A DNA stretch of 23,698 nt from an uncultured Caulobacteraceae bacterium (GCA_903884915.1 CAISGS010000403.1:1-23698); one strand, 5' to 3'. Positions 1-9,002 are shown, numbered from the stretch's first letter. Numbers and translations are program-made. The notes: a model not told the origin generated them from the sequence alone.

Positions 1-1190
1 AGATCAAAGCGCTGGCCGAGGGTGGAAAGTTGAAGCCCGAAGAGGCGGTGGCGATGACCGAGCAGCTGCGGCTCGCCATGGTGGACAAGATGCTGCCTGC
101 CTATGAGCGGCTCGCGGCGTGGATCGTGAAGGACAAGCCGAATGCTTCGCCCGAAGCGCATGGCGTGGGCGCGCAACCTGAGGGCGCGGCTTACTACAAT
201 TCACGACTCTATCTCTCCACCACGACGGACATGACGGCGGACGAGATCCACGAGTTGGGTCTCAAGGAAGTCGCGCGTATCCGGGGCGAGATGGAGGTGA
301 TCAAGGACCAAGTGGGCTTCAAGGGCTCGCTGGAAGACTTCTTTGAGTACATGCGAACGGCCAAGCAGTTCTACCTTCCGAACAACGACCAGGGGGCGGA
401 GCAGTATCTGGCGCTGGCGCGGGGCTATCTCGACGCGATGGAGAAGAAGCTGCCGGAATATTTCGGCAAGCTGCCTAAGGCGAAACTGCTGGTGAAGCGT
501 GTCGAGGCGTTCCGGGAAGAGCCCGGCGGGGCCCAGCATTATGAAGCGGCGACGCCCGATGGGTCGCGACCGGGCACGTTCTACGCCCACCTGTCGGACA
601 TGAGCGCGGAGCCAACCTACCTGCTCGAAGACATTGCGTATCATGAGGGCCTGCCCGGCCATCACATGCAGATCTCGATCCAGCAGGAGCTCGAGAAAGA
701 GACGGGGCCGGACCGGCTGCCGAAATTCCGCACGCAGTATTTCTATGGGGCGTATGTCGAAGGATGGGGGCTCTATTCCGAAGCGCTTGCGAAGGAGATG
801 GGCTTCCTGCAGGACCCGTACAATGACTACGGCCGGTTGTCGGGAGAGATCTGGCGCGCGATCCGGCTTGTGCTCGATACGGGCATCCACGCGAAGGGCT
901 GGAGCGAGGAGGAGGCGGTGAAGTATTTCACCGAGAATTCCTCGATCCCGAAAGCAGCGATCGCATCCGAAGTGCGCCGCTACATCACCACGCCCGGACA
1001 GGCGACGTCGTACAAGATCGGCATGATCCGGTTGCAGCAGATGCGCGACAAGGCGCGGAAGGAGCTGGGCGTCAAGTTCAGCTATCCGGCTTTCCACGAT
1101 CAGATTCTCGGCGGCGGCGCTCTGCCCATGCCAGTGCTTGAGCGGAAGATCGATCGTTGGATCGAGAGCCAGAAAAAGGCGGCGACCTGA
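1..1190 (+). CDS. DUF885 family putative metallopeptidase, 5'-truncated by window edge (copy 1 of 4)
   Basis: The reading frame is open from base 3 to the TGA at 1188-1190 (395 residues). It aligns with roughly residues 215 to the end of the three complete paralogues that follow, so the N-terminal third and the expected lipoprotein signal lie outside the window. The DUF885 metal-site motif HEGLPGHH is encoded at 642-665, followed by EGWGLYSE, whose Glu is the likely third metal ligand. The C-terminal blocks GQATSYKIGM and FHDQILGGGALPMPVLE match the family. As I recall, the family belongs to the MA clan of zinc peptidases; substrates are unknown. Compared with copies 2-4 this copy has a small insertion after the metal motif (LEKETGPDRLPKF versus LTGIPKF). 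A 172-nt gap with no clear promoter separates it from copy 2, so it may or may not be in the same transcript. Confidence 0.9.
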   Translation, partial: IKALAEGGKLKPEEAVAMTEQLRLAMVDKMLPAYERLAAWIVKDKPNASPEAHGVGAQPEGAAYYNSRLYLSTTTDMTADEIHELGLKEVARIRGEMEVIKDQVGFKGSLEDFFEYMRTAKQFYLPNNDQGAEQYLALARGYLDAMEKKLPEYFGKLPKAKLLVKRVEAFREEPGGAQHYEAATPDGSRPGTFYAHLSDMSAEPTYLLEDIAYHEGLPGHHMQISIQQELEKETGPDRLPKFRTQYFYGAYVEGWGLYSEALAKEMGFLQDPYNDYGRLSGEIWRAIRLVLDTGIHAKGWSEEEAVKYFTENSSIPKAAIASEVRRYITTPGQATSYKIGMIRLQQMRDKARKELGVKFSYPAFHDQILGGGALPMPVLERKIDRWIESQKKAAT

Positions 1191-1362
1191 GGTGACTGAT
1201 ACGGCGTTGAGCCCGATCTCGTCCTTAGAGACGATCGCTTCGCAGTGCCTTACGATGATATCCCACTGCTGACTGTAGAATTGACGTCATCCTGTGGAGG
1301 CCAGAGGCCGTCTCGAAGGACGCGGGCGGGCTTGCCGGACGAATGGATTGGAGAGCGTGTCG

Positions 1363-3195
1363 ATGAGAGTTCTGTTGGCTTCCGCATTCGCTGCGCTGCT
1401 CGTGGCCTGTGGCCCGACACCCTCGATGCCTGTTGCGCCGACGGCGGAGGCGATCAAGGCAGAGAGCGAGAAGCTCACCCAATATCTCAACGCAGCGTAT
1501 GAAGAAGAGCTCGCGATGAATCCGCTGCAGCTCACCTCGATGGGGCGCAAGGAGAAGTATGACGAGCTGGGCGATTTCTCCGAGGCGGAAAATCTGAAGT
1601 TGCTCGAGTGGCGGCGCCAGAGCGTGGCCGGCATGAAGGCGCAGGTCAGCCGCGACAAGCTGAACGACGACGCGAAGACATCGTGGGATATCTGGGACTC
1701 GGAATTGAAGCGCGCGGAGCTGCAGCAGAAGTGGCTGCGCTTCAGCTACGTGTTCGGCTATGGCGGACCGCATACCGACCTGCCGAACTTCCTGATCACC
1801 TATCACAAGGTGGATGAGCCTGCGGACATGGACGCGCTGATCGCGCGGATCGGCAAGCTGGGCGCAGCGCTGGACCAGTCAACGGAGCGGGCGAAGCTGG
1901 CGGCGGCGGATGGGATAAGGACGCCGAAGTTCGGCTATGACCGCACAATGCAGGAGGCAGCGAACATCATCACAGGCGCACCGTTCGGGAAGGGACCGGA
2001 CTCACCCTTGTGGGAGGATGTGAAAGGCAAGATCGCGGCGCTGAAAACAGCAGGCAAGGCGACGCCGGAGCAGGAGGAGGCGTGGCTGGCGGCCGCCAGG
2101 ACTGCGCTGGTCGACCAGATGAAGCCGGCTTACGCGCGGCTGATCGCATGGATGAAAGCGGATCAGGTCAATGCGCAATCCGGCAAGGTGGGCGCGCTGA
2201 CGTTGCCGAAAGGCGCGGACTGGTACAACGCGTCACTGGAAATCCAGACGACGACCAAGATGACGGCGGAGGAAATCCATCAGCTCGGTCTCTCCGAGGT
2301 GAAGCGCATTCATGCGGAGATGGAGGCGATCAAGGACAAGGTCGGCTTCAAGGGCGACCTGAAGGCGTTCTTCGAGTTCATGCGGACGGACAAGCAGTTC
2401 TACCTGCCTGACACGGATGCGGGGCGCGCGGCCTACCTCAAGAAGGCCGAGGGTTATCTCGATGCGATGAAGGTTAAGCTGCCGCAGTATTTCGGCCGGC
2501 TGCCGAAAGCGCCGCTCATTGTGAAGCGGGTTGAGGCGTTTCGCGAAGTGCGGGGCGGGGCGGCGCACTACTACGCACCGACGCCGGACGGGAAACAGCC
2601 GGGCATTTTCTATGCACACCTGTCGGACATGAGTGCGGTGTCGCTGTGGGCGCTGGAGAGCCTTGCCTATCACGAGGGCGTGCCGGGCCATCACATGCAG
2701 ATCGCGATCCAGAACGAGCTGACTGACATTCCCACGTTCAGAACGCAGTACGGATACTCGGCGTTTGCGGAAGGCTGGGGTCTCTATGCCGAGGAACTCG
2801 GCAAGGAGATGGGGATGTTCACGGACCCGTACAACGATTTCGGGCGGCTTAACTCGGAGCTGTGGCGCGCGGTGCGGCTGGTGCTTGACACTGGGCTGCA
2901 TGCCAAGGGCTGGACAGAAGACGAGGCCGTCGCCTGGGCGATGGCTAACTCGGCACGGCCCGAGAGCTCAATCAAGAGCGAGGTGAAGCGGTTCCTGCTG
3001 TGGCCGGGGCAGGCGACAACCTACAAGATCGGAATGCTCACGATCCAGAAGCTGCGCGATGAAGCGAAGGCGGCGTTGGGCGACAAGTTCGACTGGAAGA
3101 CATTCCACGACACGGTGATCGATGGGGGCTCCATGCCGCTGCCGATCCTCGAGAACCGTGTACGTGCGTGGATTGCAGAACAGAAAAAGGTCTGA
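1363..3195 (+). CDS. DUF885 family lipoprotein, putative metallopeptidase (copy 2)
   Basis: A 610-residue protein of the usual DUF885 length. The ATG at 1363 was chosen because GGAGAG lies 7 nt upstream (1350-1355) and because it starts a clean lipoprotein signal, MRVLLASAFAALLVAC, with lipobox LVAC and Cys16. A start at 1294 in the same frame would add 23 residues that bury this signal. The protein should be anchored in the periplasm or outer membrane. The putative zinc site is H437-E438 with H443/H444 in HEGVPGHH, and E470 in AEGWGLYAEE. The C-terminal part has the family blocks WPGQATTYKIGM and FHDTVIDGGSMPLPILE. All expected catalytic residues are present, so it is probably active. Its stop overlaps the ribosome-binding site of the next copy, which implies cotranscription. 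The function as a peptidase is inferred from the family; no substrate can be read from the sequence. Confidence 0.92.
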   Translation: MRVLLASAFAALLVACGPTPSMPVAPTAEAIKAESEKLTQYLNAAYEEELAMNPLQLTSMGRKEKYDELGDFSEAENLKLLEWRRQSVAGMKAQVSRDKLNDDAKTSWDIWDSELKRAELQQKWLRFSYVFGYGGPHTDLPNFLITYHKVDEPADMDALIARIGKLGAALDQSTERAKLAAADGIRTPKFGYDRTMQEAANIITGAPFGKGPDSPLWEDVKGKIAALKTAGKATPEQEEAWLAAARTALVDQMKPAYARLIAWMKADQVNAQSGKVGALTLPKGADWYNASLEIQTTTKMTAEEIHQLGLSEVKRIHAEMEAIKDKVGFKGDLKAFFEFMRTDKQFYLPDTDAGRAAYLKKAEGYLDAMKVKLPQYFGRLPKAPLIVKRVEAFREVRGGAAHYYAPTPDGKQPGIFYAHLSDMSAVSLWALESLAYHEGVPGHHMQIAIQNELTDIPTFRTQYGYSAFAEGWGLYAEELGKEMGMFTDPYNDFGRLNSELWRAVRLVLDTGLHAKGWTEDEAVAWAMANSARPESSIKSEVKRFLLWPGQATTYKIGMLTIQKLRDEAKAALGDKFDWKTFHDTVIDGGSMPLPILENRVRAWIAEQKKV

Positions 3196-3205
3196 GGAGA
3201 GTTGG

Positions 3206-5047
3206 ATGCGTAACTGGGTAGCAGCCGGCCTGTTGGCCGTTGTGGTGGCATGTTCTCCTACCGAACCTGCAAAGCCTGCCGCGCCGACGGCGGCGGACAT
3301 CGCGACGACGACCGCGGACATCAACAAATGGTTCGACGAACAGTACGAGCAGGAACTGCAGATGAGCCCGATCGGGCTCACGGTGCAGGGCCGTAAGGAC
3401 CATTACGGCGAGCTCGATGACATGAGCGAGGCCGCGACGGACAAGCATCTCGACTGGCGGCGTAAGAGCGTTGCGGAGATGAGGGCGAAATTCGATCCGA
3501 AGAAACTTGATGAAGAAGCGCACACGTCGTTCGATGTCTGGGCGCTGGCGCTGGATACCGAAGAGAAGGGCGCGAAGTTTCGCCGCTCGCCATATGTGTT
3601 CGTGAAAGATGGTCCGCACGTCTTCCTGCCGCAGGTCTTCATGAACTTCCACAGTGTGGAAGAAAAGAGCGACATGGAGGCGTATATCTCGCGCCTCAAC
3701 GCAGTGAAGCGTGCGATGGGGCAGATCCTCGATCAGGCGAAGGCGGCTGCGGACGCGGGCAACCACGCGCCGCGCTTTGCCTACACGCAGGCGATCCAGG
3801 AATCGAAGAACGTCATTTCCGGCGCGCCGTTTGGCCGCGGCAAGGACACGCCGCTATGGGCCGACGCCAAAGCAAAGGTGAAGGCGCTGGTCGACGGCAA
3901 GAAGGTGACGGCCGAGGAGGGGAAGGCCCTGCAGGCGGATGCTGAGAAAGCGCTCAAAGAAAGCGTGAAGCCGGCTTATGACGCCGTGATTGCGTGGCTG
4001 ACCGAGGACGTGAAGAACACGCCGGAACAGGCGCAGGGCGCATCGCAGCTGATGAAGGATGGTGCGGCTTTCTACGAGACCGCGCTGGAGACCCAGACTA
4101 CGACGACCATGAGCGCGGATGAAATCCACCAGCTGGGCCTGAGCGAGGTCGCGCGTATTCACGGCGAGATGGAGAAGATCAAGGACCAGGTCGGCTTCAA
4201 GGGGACGCTGCCGGAGTTCTTCACCTTCGTGCGCACATCGCCGCAATTCCAGCTGCCCAACAATGACAAGGGCCGCGCCGAATACATCAAGATGTCGGAA
4301 GACTTCCTGAGCGGCATGGAAGCCAAGCTGCCGGAGTATTTCGGCATGCTGCCGAAGGCAAAGCTCATCGTGAAGCGGGTCGAGCCGTTCCGCGAGGAGC
4401 CAGGTGGCGCGCAGCACTATTTCCCTGGCACGGCGGACGGTTCGCGGCCGGGCGTGTTCTACGCCCACCTGTCGGACATGAAGTCGATGCCGACCTTCTC
4501 GCTTGAGGCGATCGCCTACCACGAGGGTGTCCCGGGCCATCACCTGCAGATCTCGATCGCGCAGGAGCTGACCGGCATTCCAAAGTTCCGCACGCAGTAT
4601 GGCTATACGGCCTACCAGGAGGGCTGGGGGCTCTACTCCGAAGCGCTGGCCAAGGACATGGGTTTCTACAAGGATCCGTATTCAGACTTCGGCCGCCTGT
4701 CGGCCGAGATCTGGCGTGCGATCCGGCTCGTTGTGGACACGGGTATCCATTCGAAGGGCTGGAGCGAAGAGCAGGCGGTGAAATACTTCCTCGACAACGG
4801 CCCGACACCGGAAGGCGCCGTGCGCTCCGAGATTCGCCGCTACATCGTTTGGCCCGGTCAGGCGACCTGCTACAAGATCGGCATGATCAAGATCCAGGAG
4901 CTTCGGGCGCTGGCGCAGAAGGAGCTTGGCGACACGTTCACCTATGCCGGCTTCCACGACACCGTGCTCGGCGGTGGTGCTCTGCCCCTGCCAGTGCTGG
5001 AAGCGCGTGTGAGGCGCTGGATCGACCACACCAAGACCAAGGCTTAG
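3206..5047 (+). CDS. DUF885 family lipoprotein, putative metallopeptidase (copy 3)
   Basis: A 613-residue paralogue. The ATG at 3206 follows AGGAG (3195-3199) by 6 nt and opens the lipoprotein signal MRNWVAAGLLAVVVAC, with lipobox VVAC and Cys16. A longer in-frame start at 3122 would lie inside copy 2 and hide the signal. After the lipid-attachment Cys comes a Pro/Ala-rich linker (SPTEPAKPAAPTAAD), typical of a tether for an envelope enzyme. Metal-site residues are H439-E440, H445/H446 (HEGVPGHH) and E472 in QEGWGLYSE. C-terminal blocks WPGQATCYKIGM and FHDTVLGGGALPLPVLE are intact. It starts 10 nt after copy 2 and ends 9 nt before copy 4, consistent with one operon. The copies differ most in the N-terminal helical third, which suggests divergence in substrate or partner recognition. 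Confidence 0.92.
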   Translation: MRNWVAAGLLAVVVACSPTEPAKPAAPTAADIATTTADINKWFDEQYEQELQMSPIGLTVQGRKDHYGELDDMSEAATDKHLDWRRKSVAEMRAKFDPKKLDEEAHTSFDVWALALDTEEKGAKFRRSPYVFVKDGPHVFLPQVFMNFHSVEEKSDMEAYISRLNAVKRAMGQILDQAKAAADAGNHAPRFAYTQAIQESKNVISGAPFGRGKDTPLWADAKAKVKALVDGKKVTAEEGKALQADAEKALKESVKPAYDAVIAWLTEDVKNTPEQAQGASQLMKDGAAFYETALETQTTTTMSADEIHQLGLSEVARIHGEMEKIKDQVGFKGTLPEFFTFVRTSPQFQLPNNDKGRAEYIKMSEDFLSGMEAKLPEYFGMLPKAKLIVKRVEPFREEPGGAQHYFPGTADGSRPGVFYAHLSDMKSMPTFSLEAIAYHEGVPGHHLQISIAQELTGIPKFRTQYGYTAYQEGWGLYSEALAKDMGFYKDPYSDFGRLSAEIWRAIRLVVDTGIHSKGWSEEQAVKYFLDNGPTPEGAVRSEIRRYIVWPGQATCYKIGMIKIQELRALAQKELGDTFTYAGFHDTVLGGGALPLPVLEARVRRWIDHTKTKA

Positions 5048-5056
5048 GAACAGCTG

Positions 5057-6883
5057 ATGCGTTTGTGGATCTCCGCTGCGGTTGCGGCAGTTGTGATGGG
5101 CTGCACGCCAGCCACCCCGCCTGCTCCGACTGCGGAGGAGATCGCGAAGACAAGTGCTGAACTAACTGTGTGGTTCGACGCCAGATTCGAAGAACAAGTG
5201 CAGATGAGTCCGCTTTCCCTGACCATGCTTGGGCGCAAGGAGCAGTACGACAAGCTGAACGATTTCAGCGACGCGCAGGCTGATCGCCAGCTGGCCTGGC
5301 GGCGCGCGAGCGTTGCCGAGATGAAGCAGAAGTTCGACCCGGCGAAGCTGGACATTGAATCCAGAACTTCGTTCGACCTGTGGGTGCAGCAGCTGGACAT
5401 GGACGAGAAGGCCAACAAGTTCCGTGACTTCGGCTATGTCTTCATCAAGGACGGACCGCACGCCTTCCTGCCCAACTTTATGATGAGCTTCCACGAAGTG
5501 TCGGAAAAATCCGACATGGACGCCTACGTTTCGCGCCTCAACGGCTTCGGCCTGGCGATGGACCAGACGTTGGAGCATGCAAAAAAAGCCGCCAGCCTCG
5601 GGCATCGCCCGCCGCGCTTCGCCTATGTTCAGGCATTGCAGGAATCGAAGAACATCATCACCGGCGCGCCGTTCGGGAAAGGCGAGGACTCGCCGCTGTG
5701 GGCCAACGCCAAAGGCAAGATCAAGAAGTTGCAGCACGATGGCAAGGTGACGGCAGCTGAGGTCAAGGTGTTGGAGGATGGCACCTCGAAGGCGCTGATC
5801 GAAACCGTCAAACCGGCCTATGCCCGGCTGATCGCCTGGCTGACCGAGGACGAGGCAAAGGCGACGGCCGAGTCTCAGGGCGTGGGCGCGCAGCCGGATG
5901 GCGCGGCGTTCTACAACATGATGCTGGAACAGCAGACCACCACGACCATGACAGCTGACGAAATCCACGAGCTGGGGCTCAAGGAAGTCGCGCGCATTCG
6001 TGGCGAGATGGAGCAGATCCGCGCGGCGGTAGGCTTCAAGGGCGACCTGCCCGCGATGTTCAAGTTCATGCGTGAAGACAAGCAGTTCTATCAACCAGAC
6101 ACGGATGTTGGCCGCGCGGCCTACCTGAAGCAGGCCGAGGATTATCTGGCCGGGATGACGGCGAAGCTGCCCGCGTATTTCGGACGCCTCCCGAAGGCGC
6201 CGCTTGTCGTTAAGCGCGTTGAAGCGTTCAGGGAAGAGAAGGGCGGCGTGCAGCACTATTATCCGGGCACGCCCGATGGATCGCGTCCGGGCATCTACTA
6301 CGCGCACCTGTCGGACATGACGGCGATGCCGATGTGGGACCTCGAGAACACGACGTACCACGAAGGCCTGCCGGGCCATCACATGCAGATCTCGATCGCG
6401 CAGGAGCTGACCGGCATTCCGAAGTTCCGCACGCAGACGGGCTATACCGCTTATGCGGAAGGCTGGGGGCTCTACACCGAGCTGCTCGCCAAGGAGATGG
6501 GGTTCTACACGGACCCCTATTCCGATATGGGCCGGCTGAACGCCGAGATGTGGCGCGCCGTGCGGCTGGTGATCGACACCGGCATCCATTCCAAGGGCTG
6601 GGGCGAAGAGCAGGCCGTGAAATACTTCATAGACAACAGCCCGACGCCGGAAGCGGCCATCCGCGCCGAGATCCGCCGGTACTTCGTCTGGCCCGGCCAG
6701 GCGACGTCGTACAAGATCGGGATGCTGAAGATCCTCGAGCTCCGGGCGTTGGCGCAAAAGGAGCTTGGGCCTAAATTCACTATGGCCGGCTTCCACGATA
6801 CGGTGCTGGCGGGCGGCGCGTTGCCGCTGCCGATCCTCCAGACGCGCGTGAATCAGTGGATCGAAAGGGTGAAGGCGGGATGA
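5057..6883 (+). CDS. DUF885 family lipoprotein, putative metallopeptidase (copy 4)
   Basis: A 608-residue paralogue. The ATG at 5057 lies 9 nt after the stop of copy 3, with AGGAA at 5046-5050 as ribosome-binding site. The lipoprotein signal is MRLWISAAVAAVVMGC (lipobox VMGC, Cys16), followed by a Pro/Thr-rich linker. Metal-site residues are H435-E436, H441/H442 in HEGLPGHH and E468 in AEGWGLYTE. The tail has WPGQATSYKIGM and FHDTVLAGGALPLPILQ. It is closest by eye to copies 1 and 3, sharing for example the RTQ-GYTAY block and GTPDGSRPG region. The stop codon TGA overlaps the start of the following small lipoprotein gene (ATGA at 6880-6883), which indicates translational coupling. A peptidase role is known only at family level; the natural substrate is not deducible. 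Confidence 0.92.
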   Translation: MRLWISAAVAAVVMGCTPATPPAPTAEEIAKTSAELTVWFDARFEEQVQMSPLSLTMLGRKEQYDKLNDFSDAQADRQLAWRRASVAEMKQKFDPAKLDIESRTSFDLWVQQLDMDEKANKFRDFGYVFIKDGPHAFLPNFMMSFHEVSEKSDMDAYVSRLNGFGLAMDQTLEHAKKAASLGHRPPRFAYVQALQESKNIITGAPFGKGEDSPLWANAKGKIKKLQHDGKVTAAEVKVLEDGTSKALIETVKPAYARLIAWLTEDEAKATAESQGVGAQPDGAAFYNMMLEQQTTTTMTADEIHELGLKEVARIRGEMEQIRAAVGFKGDLPAMFKFMREDKQFYQPDTDVGRAAYLKQAEDYLAGMTAKLPAYFGRLPKAPLVVKRVEAFREEKGGVQHYYPGTPDGSRPGIYYAHLSDMTAMPMWDLENTTYHEGLPGHHMQISIAQELTGIPKFRTQTGYTAYAEGWGLYTELLAKEMGFYTDPYSDMGRLNAEMWRAVRLVIDTGIHSKGWGEEQAVKYFIDNSPTPEAAIRAEIRRYFVWPGQATSYKIGMLKILELRALAQKELGPKFTMAGFHDTVLAGGALPLPILQTRVNQWIERVKAG

Positions 6884-7140
6884 GGCTTCTGTTTATCGCC
6901 GGACTGTTTGTATTGGTTGGATGCGGCGGCTCTCCGCTGACCGGCGATGCCAAGGCCGTGCACGATCTGTGCGTCGCCAATGGCGGCGTGGCGTCCTACT
7001 GCGACTGCACGACCAAGGAGCTGCAGGCGAAGATGACGCCCGAGCTGTTTGCGCAGGTGGCAAAGGGCGAGACGGGAGGCGATCCCGCGACAACGCTGGA
7101 CGTGATGATGGCGGCGGACAAGGCCTGCAAGAAGCCGTAG
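6880..7140 (+). CDS. small cysteine-rich lipoprotein, function unknown
   Basis: An 86-residue protein starting at the ATG inside the ATGA overlap (6880-6883) with copy 4 of the DUF885 genes. It begins with a lipoprotein signal, MRLLFIAGLFVLVGC (lipobox LVGC, Cys15). The mature part is short and has four more cysteines, one in HDLC, two in YCDC and one near the C-terminus in DKACKK. An even number of Cys in a periplasmic protein suggests two disulfides or a metal or haem contact, but no CxxCH is present. I do not recognise a family. The overlap and the end-of-operon position suggest a role tied to the DUF885 lipoproteins, for example as an accessory or inhibitor; that is inference. An in-frame start at 6856 would place a charged stretch before the signal and is less likely. 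Confidence 0.8.
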   Translation: MRLLFIAGLFVLVGCGGSPLTGDAKAVHDLCVANGGVASYCDCTTKELQAKMTPELFAQVAKGETGGDPATTLDVMMAADKACKKP

Positions 7141-7161
7141 CTCAGGCTGGCGCGGTTGCGG

Positions 7162-8130
7162 CTATTCCGCAGCAACGGGCGCCGGTTTGGCTGCTTGCGT
7201 TTTCAGATGTTTGCGAGTGAGGCCGGGCGTCCCGGCCTGTTCGGGGTGCGCCGCGAGATAGGCCTGCTTTAGCTCGGCGGAGCGGGAGTGGTTGCCATCT
7301 GGCGACCAGCCGGGCTTGTTGATGAAGCGGGCGACCCAGCGCCAGGGACGCGGGCCATCCGTCCAGCAATCTTGCAGGAGTGCGCCGAGCTGGCCGTAGG
7401 CGACAACGATCGGATTGTGCGTCGCCAGCAGCTTCACGGTGCCGTAGATGGGTTTGTCATAGTCGAGCTCGGGAACGAAGGAGCCGAACATCCGGTCCCA
7501 GATGATGAAGACCCCCGCAAAGTTCGCGTCGAGATAGCGCGGGTTGGTGGCGTGGTGCACGCGGTGGTGGCTCGGCGTGTTCATCACAGCTTCGAACCAT
7601 TTCGGCATCCGGCCGATGGCTTCTGTGTGAATCCAGTACTGGTAGACGAGGTTGATGCCGGCCGCGAAAGCGATGAAGGCCGGATGGAAGCCAAGCAGCA
7701 CCAGCGGCGCCGCGATGATGACGAGGCCGGTGAGCGGTCCGAACCAGGGCTGGCGCAGCGCGGTGGTGAGATTGTAGTGCTGCGAGGAATGATGGGTGTG
7801 ATGCTCGATCCACCACCAGCGCACGACATGCGCGAAACGGTGCTTCCAGTAATAGATCAGGTCATACGCCACGAAGACGATCAAGAAACTCCACCACGTC
7901 ACCGGGAATTCGAAAGCGCGATAGGGCCAGAAAGTCATCAGCATCCACAGGCCGACGGTAGCCGTGATCGTATCCACAACGGCGCTGCCCGTGCCCATGA
8001 TGAGTGAGGTGATCGCGTCCTTCGTCTCGTAGCGGCCCTTGGCGCGGCCGGTCTTCACCGCCCACCATTCGAGGGTGACGGTGAGGAGGAAGAAGGGGAT
8101 CGCGAAGATCGTCGGCTTGATGAAATCCAT
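7162..8130 (-). CDS. fatty acid hydroxylase / sterol desaturase family membrane protein
   Basis: A 322-residue integral membrane di-iron enzyme of the FAH superfamily. Hydrophobic segments lie at about residues 5-23, 50-70, 78-95 and 130-165. The three histidine boxes are complete: H97-x3-H101 (KHRFAH), H110H111TH113H114 (HHTHH) and H188HRVH192H193 (HHRVHH), with another conserved His at 168. Members hydroxylate or desaturate lipids such as sterols, carotenoids, fatty acids or ether lipids; the layout of these boxes with NPRYLDANFAG after them resembles alkylglycerol-monooxygenase-like members, but the substrate cannot be fixed. The C-terminal 70 residues form a soluble, Ala/Pro-rich tail. 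The ATG at 8130 is preferred; a GTG at 8148 would add six residues, and neither has a clear ribosome-binding site. It is convergent with the DUF885 operon (21-nt gap) and lies 73 nt downstream of the phosphoesterase gene. Confidence 0.88.
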   Translation of the reverse strand: MDFIKPTIFAIPFFLLTVTLEWWAVKTGRAKGRYETKDAITSLIMGTGSAVVDTITATVGLWMLMTFWPYRAFEFPVTWWSFLIVFVAYDLIYYWKHRFAHVVRWWWIEHHTHHSSQHYNLTTALRQPWFGPLTGLVIIAAPLVLLGFHPAFIAFAAGINLVYQYWIHTEAIGRMPKWFEAVMNTPSHHRVHHATNPRYLDANFAGVFIIWDRMFGSFVPELDYDKPIYGTVKLLATHNPIVVAYGQLGALLQDCWTDGPRPWRWVARFINKPGWSPDGNHSRSAELKQAYLAAHPEQAGTPGLTRKHLKTQAAKPAPVAAE

Positions 8131-8203
8131 GGCCGGGAGGAATCGCACGGGGCGGCCGCGATGTGAAGCGGGCGCCTGAACGGTACGGCCTTTTTGGGTG
8201 GCG

Positions 8204-8998
8204 CTAGGTTGCCGCGATACTGGTAATCATCTCGTCCGGCGCAAATGCTGCGCCATCATGTCGCCAGCGTTGAACGGCGACTGCCTCTGGCGTCACGTGG
8301 AGCAGCAGGAAGCCTGCGCCCGCCCCGCGTTCGCGGGAGCTGGCGAGGGACGGGGCGGTGAGGGTATGTATGGCGGAGGCGGGGTCCTGCGACAGGAAAT
8401 AGCCGTGGACGTGGCCGCACAGGATGATGGACCGGGATGGGGGCTTCAGCAGGGCGAGGGCTCTGGCGGAGCGGCGGGTACGCGACCTGACCAGCGCCTC
8501 GGAGGGCGTGAAGGGGGGGTGGTGGCAAGCGAGGAAGCGCCAGCCAGTGGGGGCGCCTTGTTCTAGTTTCGCCTGCGCTGCGGCAACATGTTCCAGGTCG
8601 AAGACGCCTTGCGACCAGTCGCGGCGTAGCTGGAAGGAACGGGCGGTGTTGGTCGACGCGACTGCGGCCAGTCCATCGCCGCCGGTCCAGAAGCCATCGA
8701 GACCAAGCCGGCCGAAGCGTCCGAAAGGGCTAAAGGCACGCGCATGAAGGGCATAGACCGGCGTGTCGTGATTGCCCGGCGCGGCGACAATTGGAACGGT
8801 TATATGGCCGAGCCAGTTGCCAGCCTGCAGGAATTCGCGACGCCGGCCAGCCTGCGTGAGATCGCCGGTGAGGGCGATGCAGTCGGGTTTGAGCGTTTCG
8901 ATGGCGGTGAGAGCGGCATCAAGACACGCGGGCGATGCGTCACCGAAATGGATGTCGGTGATGTGCATGATACGGAGAGAATGGGTTGCGTCGGGCAT
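8204..8998 (-). CDS. calcineurin-like metallophosphoesterase
   Basis: A 264-residue cytoplasmic protein with the full metallophosphoesterase metal-site series: D15-x-H17 (TDIHFGD), D46 in ALTGDLTQ, N76-H77-D78 (GNHD), H160 in CHHPPF, and H196-x-H198 in GHVHG. This pattern fits class III cyclic-nucleotide-phosphodiesterase-like and related phosphoesterases; cAMP, a phospholipid or a nucleotide-lipid could all be substrates. The ATG at 8998 lies 4 nt after the stop of the upstream lipid-kinase gene, so translation is probably coupled. A longer frame exists from 9034, but it would overlap that gene by about 30 nt and add residues unrelated to the fold. Pairing with a diacylglycerol-kinase-like gene makes a phospholipid-related role reasonable; this is inference. 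Confidence 0.88.
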   Translation of the reverse strand: MPDATHSLRIMHITDIHFGDASPACLDAALTAIETLKPDCIALTGDLTQAGRRREFLQAGNWLGHITVPIVAAPGNHDTPVYALHARAFSPFGRFGRLGLDGFWTGGDGLAAVASTNTARSFQLRRDWSQGVFDLEHVAAAQAKLEQGAPTGWRFLACHHPPFTPSEALVRSRTRRSARALALLKPPSRSIILCGHVHGYFLSQDPASAIHTLTAPSLASSRERGAGAGFLLLHVTPEAVAVQRWRHDGAAFAPDEMITSIAAT

Positions 8999-9002
8999 GT
9001 AC

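Noticed and set aside
1215..1236. Short inverted repeat TCGTC-cttaga-GACGA after DUF885 copy 1 as a terminator
   Set aside because: Only 5 bp of stem, no T run, and such pairs are common in GC-rich DNA; too weak to call.
1294..1362. N-terminal extension of DUF885 copy 2 by 23 residues
   Set aside because: It would place an Arg-rich stretch before the lipoprotein signal; the ATG at 1363 has a well-placed ribosome-binding site.
5162..6796. Long open frame of 544 codons on the minus strand opposite DUF885 copy 4
   Set aside because: It is a mirror of codon bias in a GC-rich gene; the plus strand has a lipoprotein signal, family motifs and operon spacing, while the minus product is Arg/Leu/His-rich with no recognisable domain.
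8154..8195. GGCCG...CGGCC followed by TTTTT on the plus strand as an intrinsic terminator
   Set aside because: The loop would be 27 nt with a 5-bp stem, and no plus-strand gene ends here.
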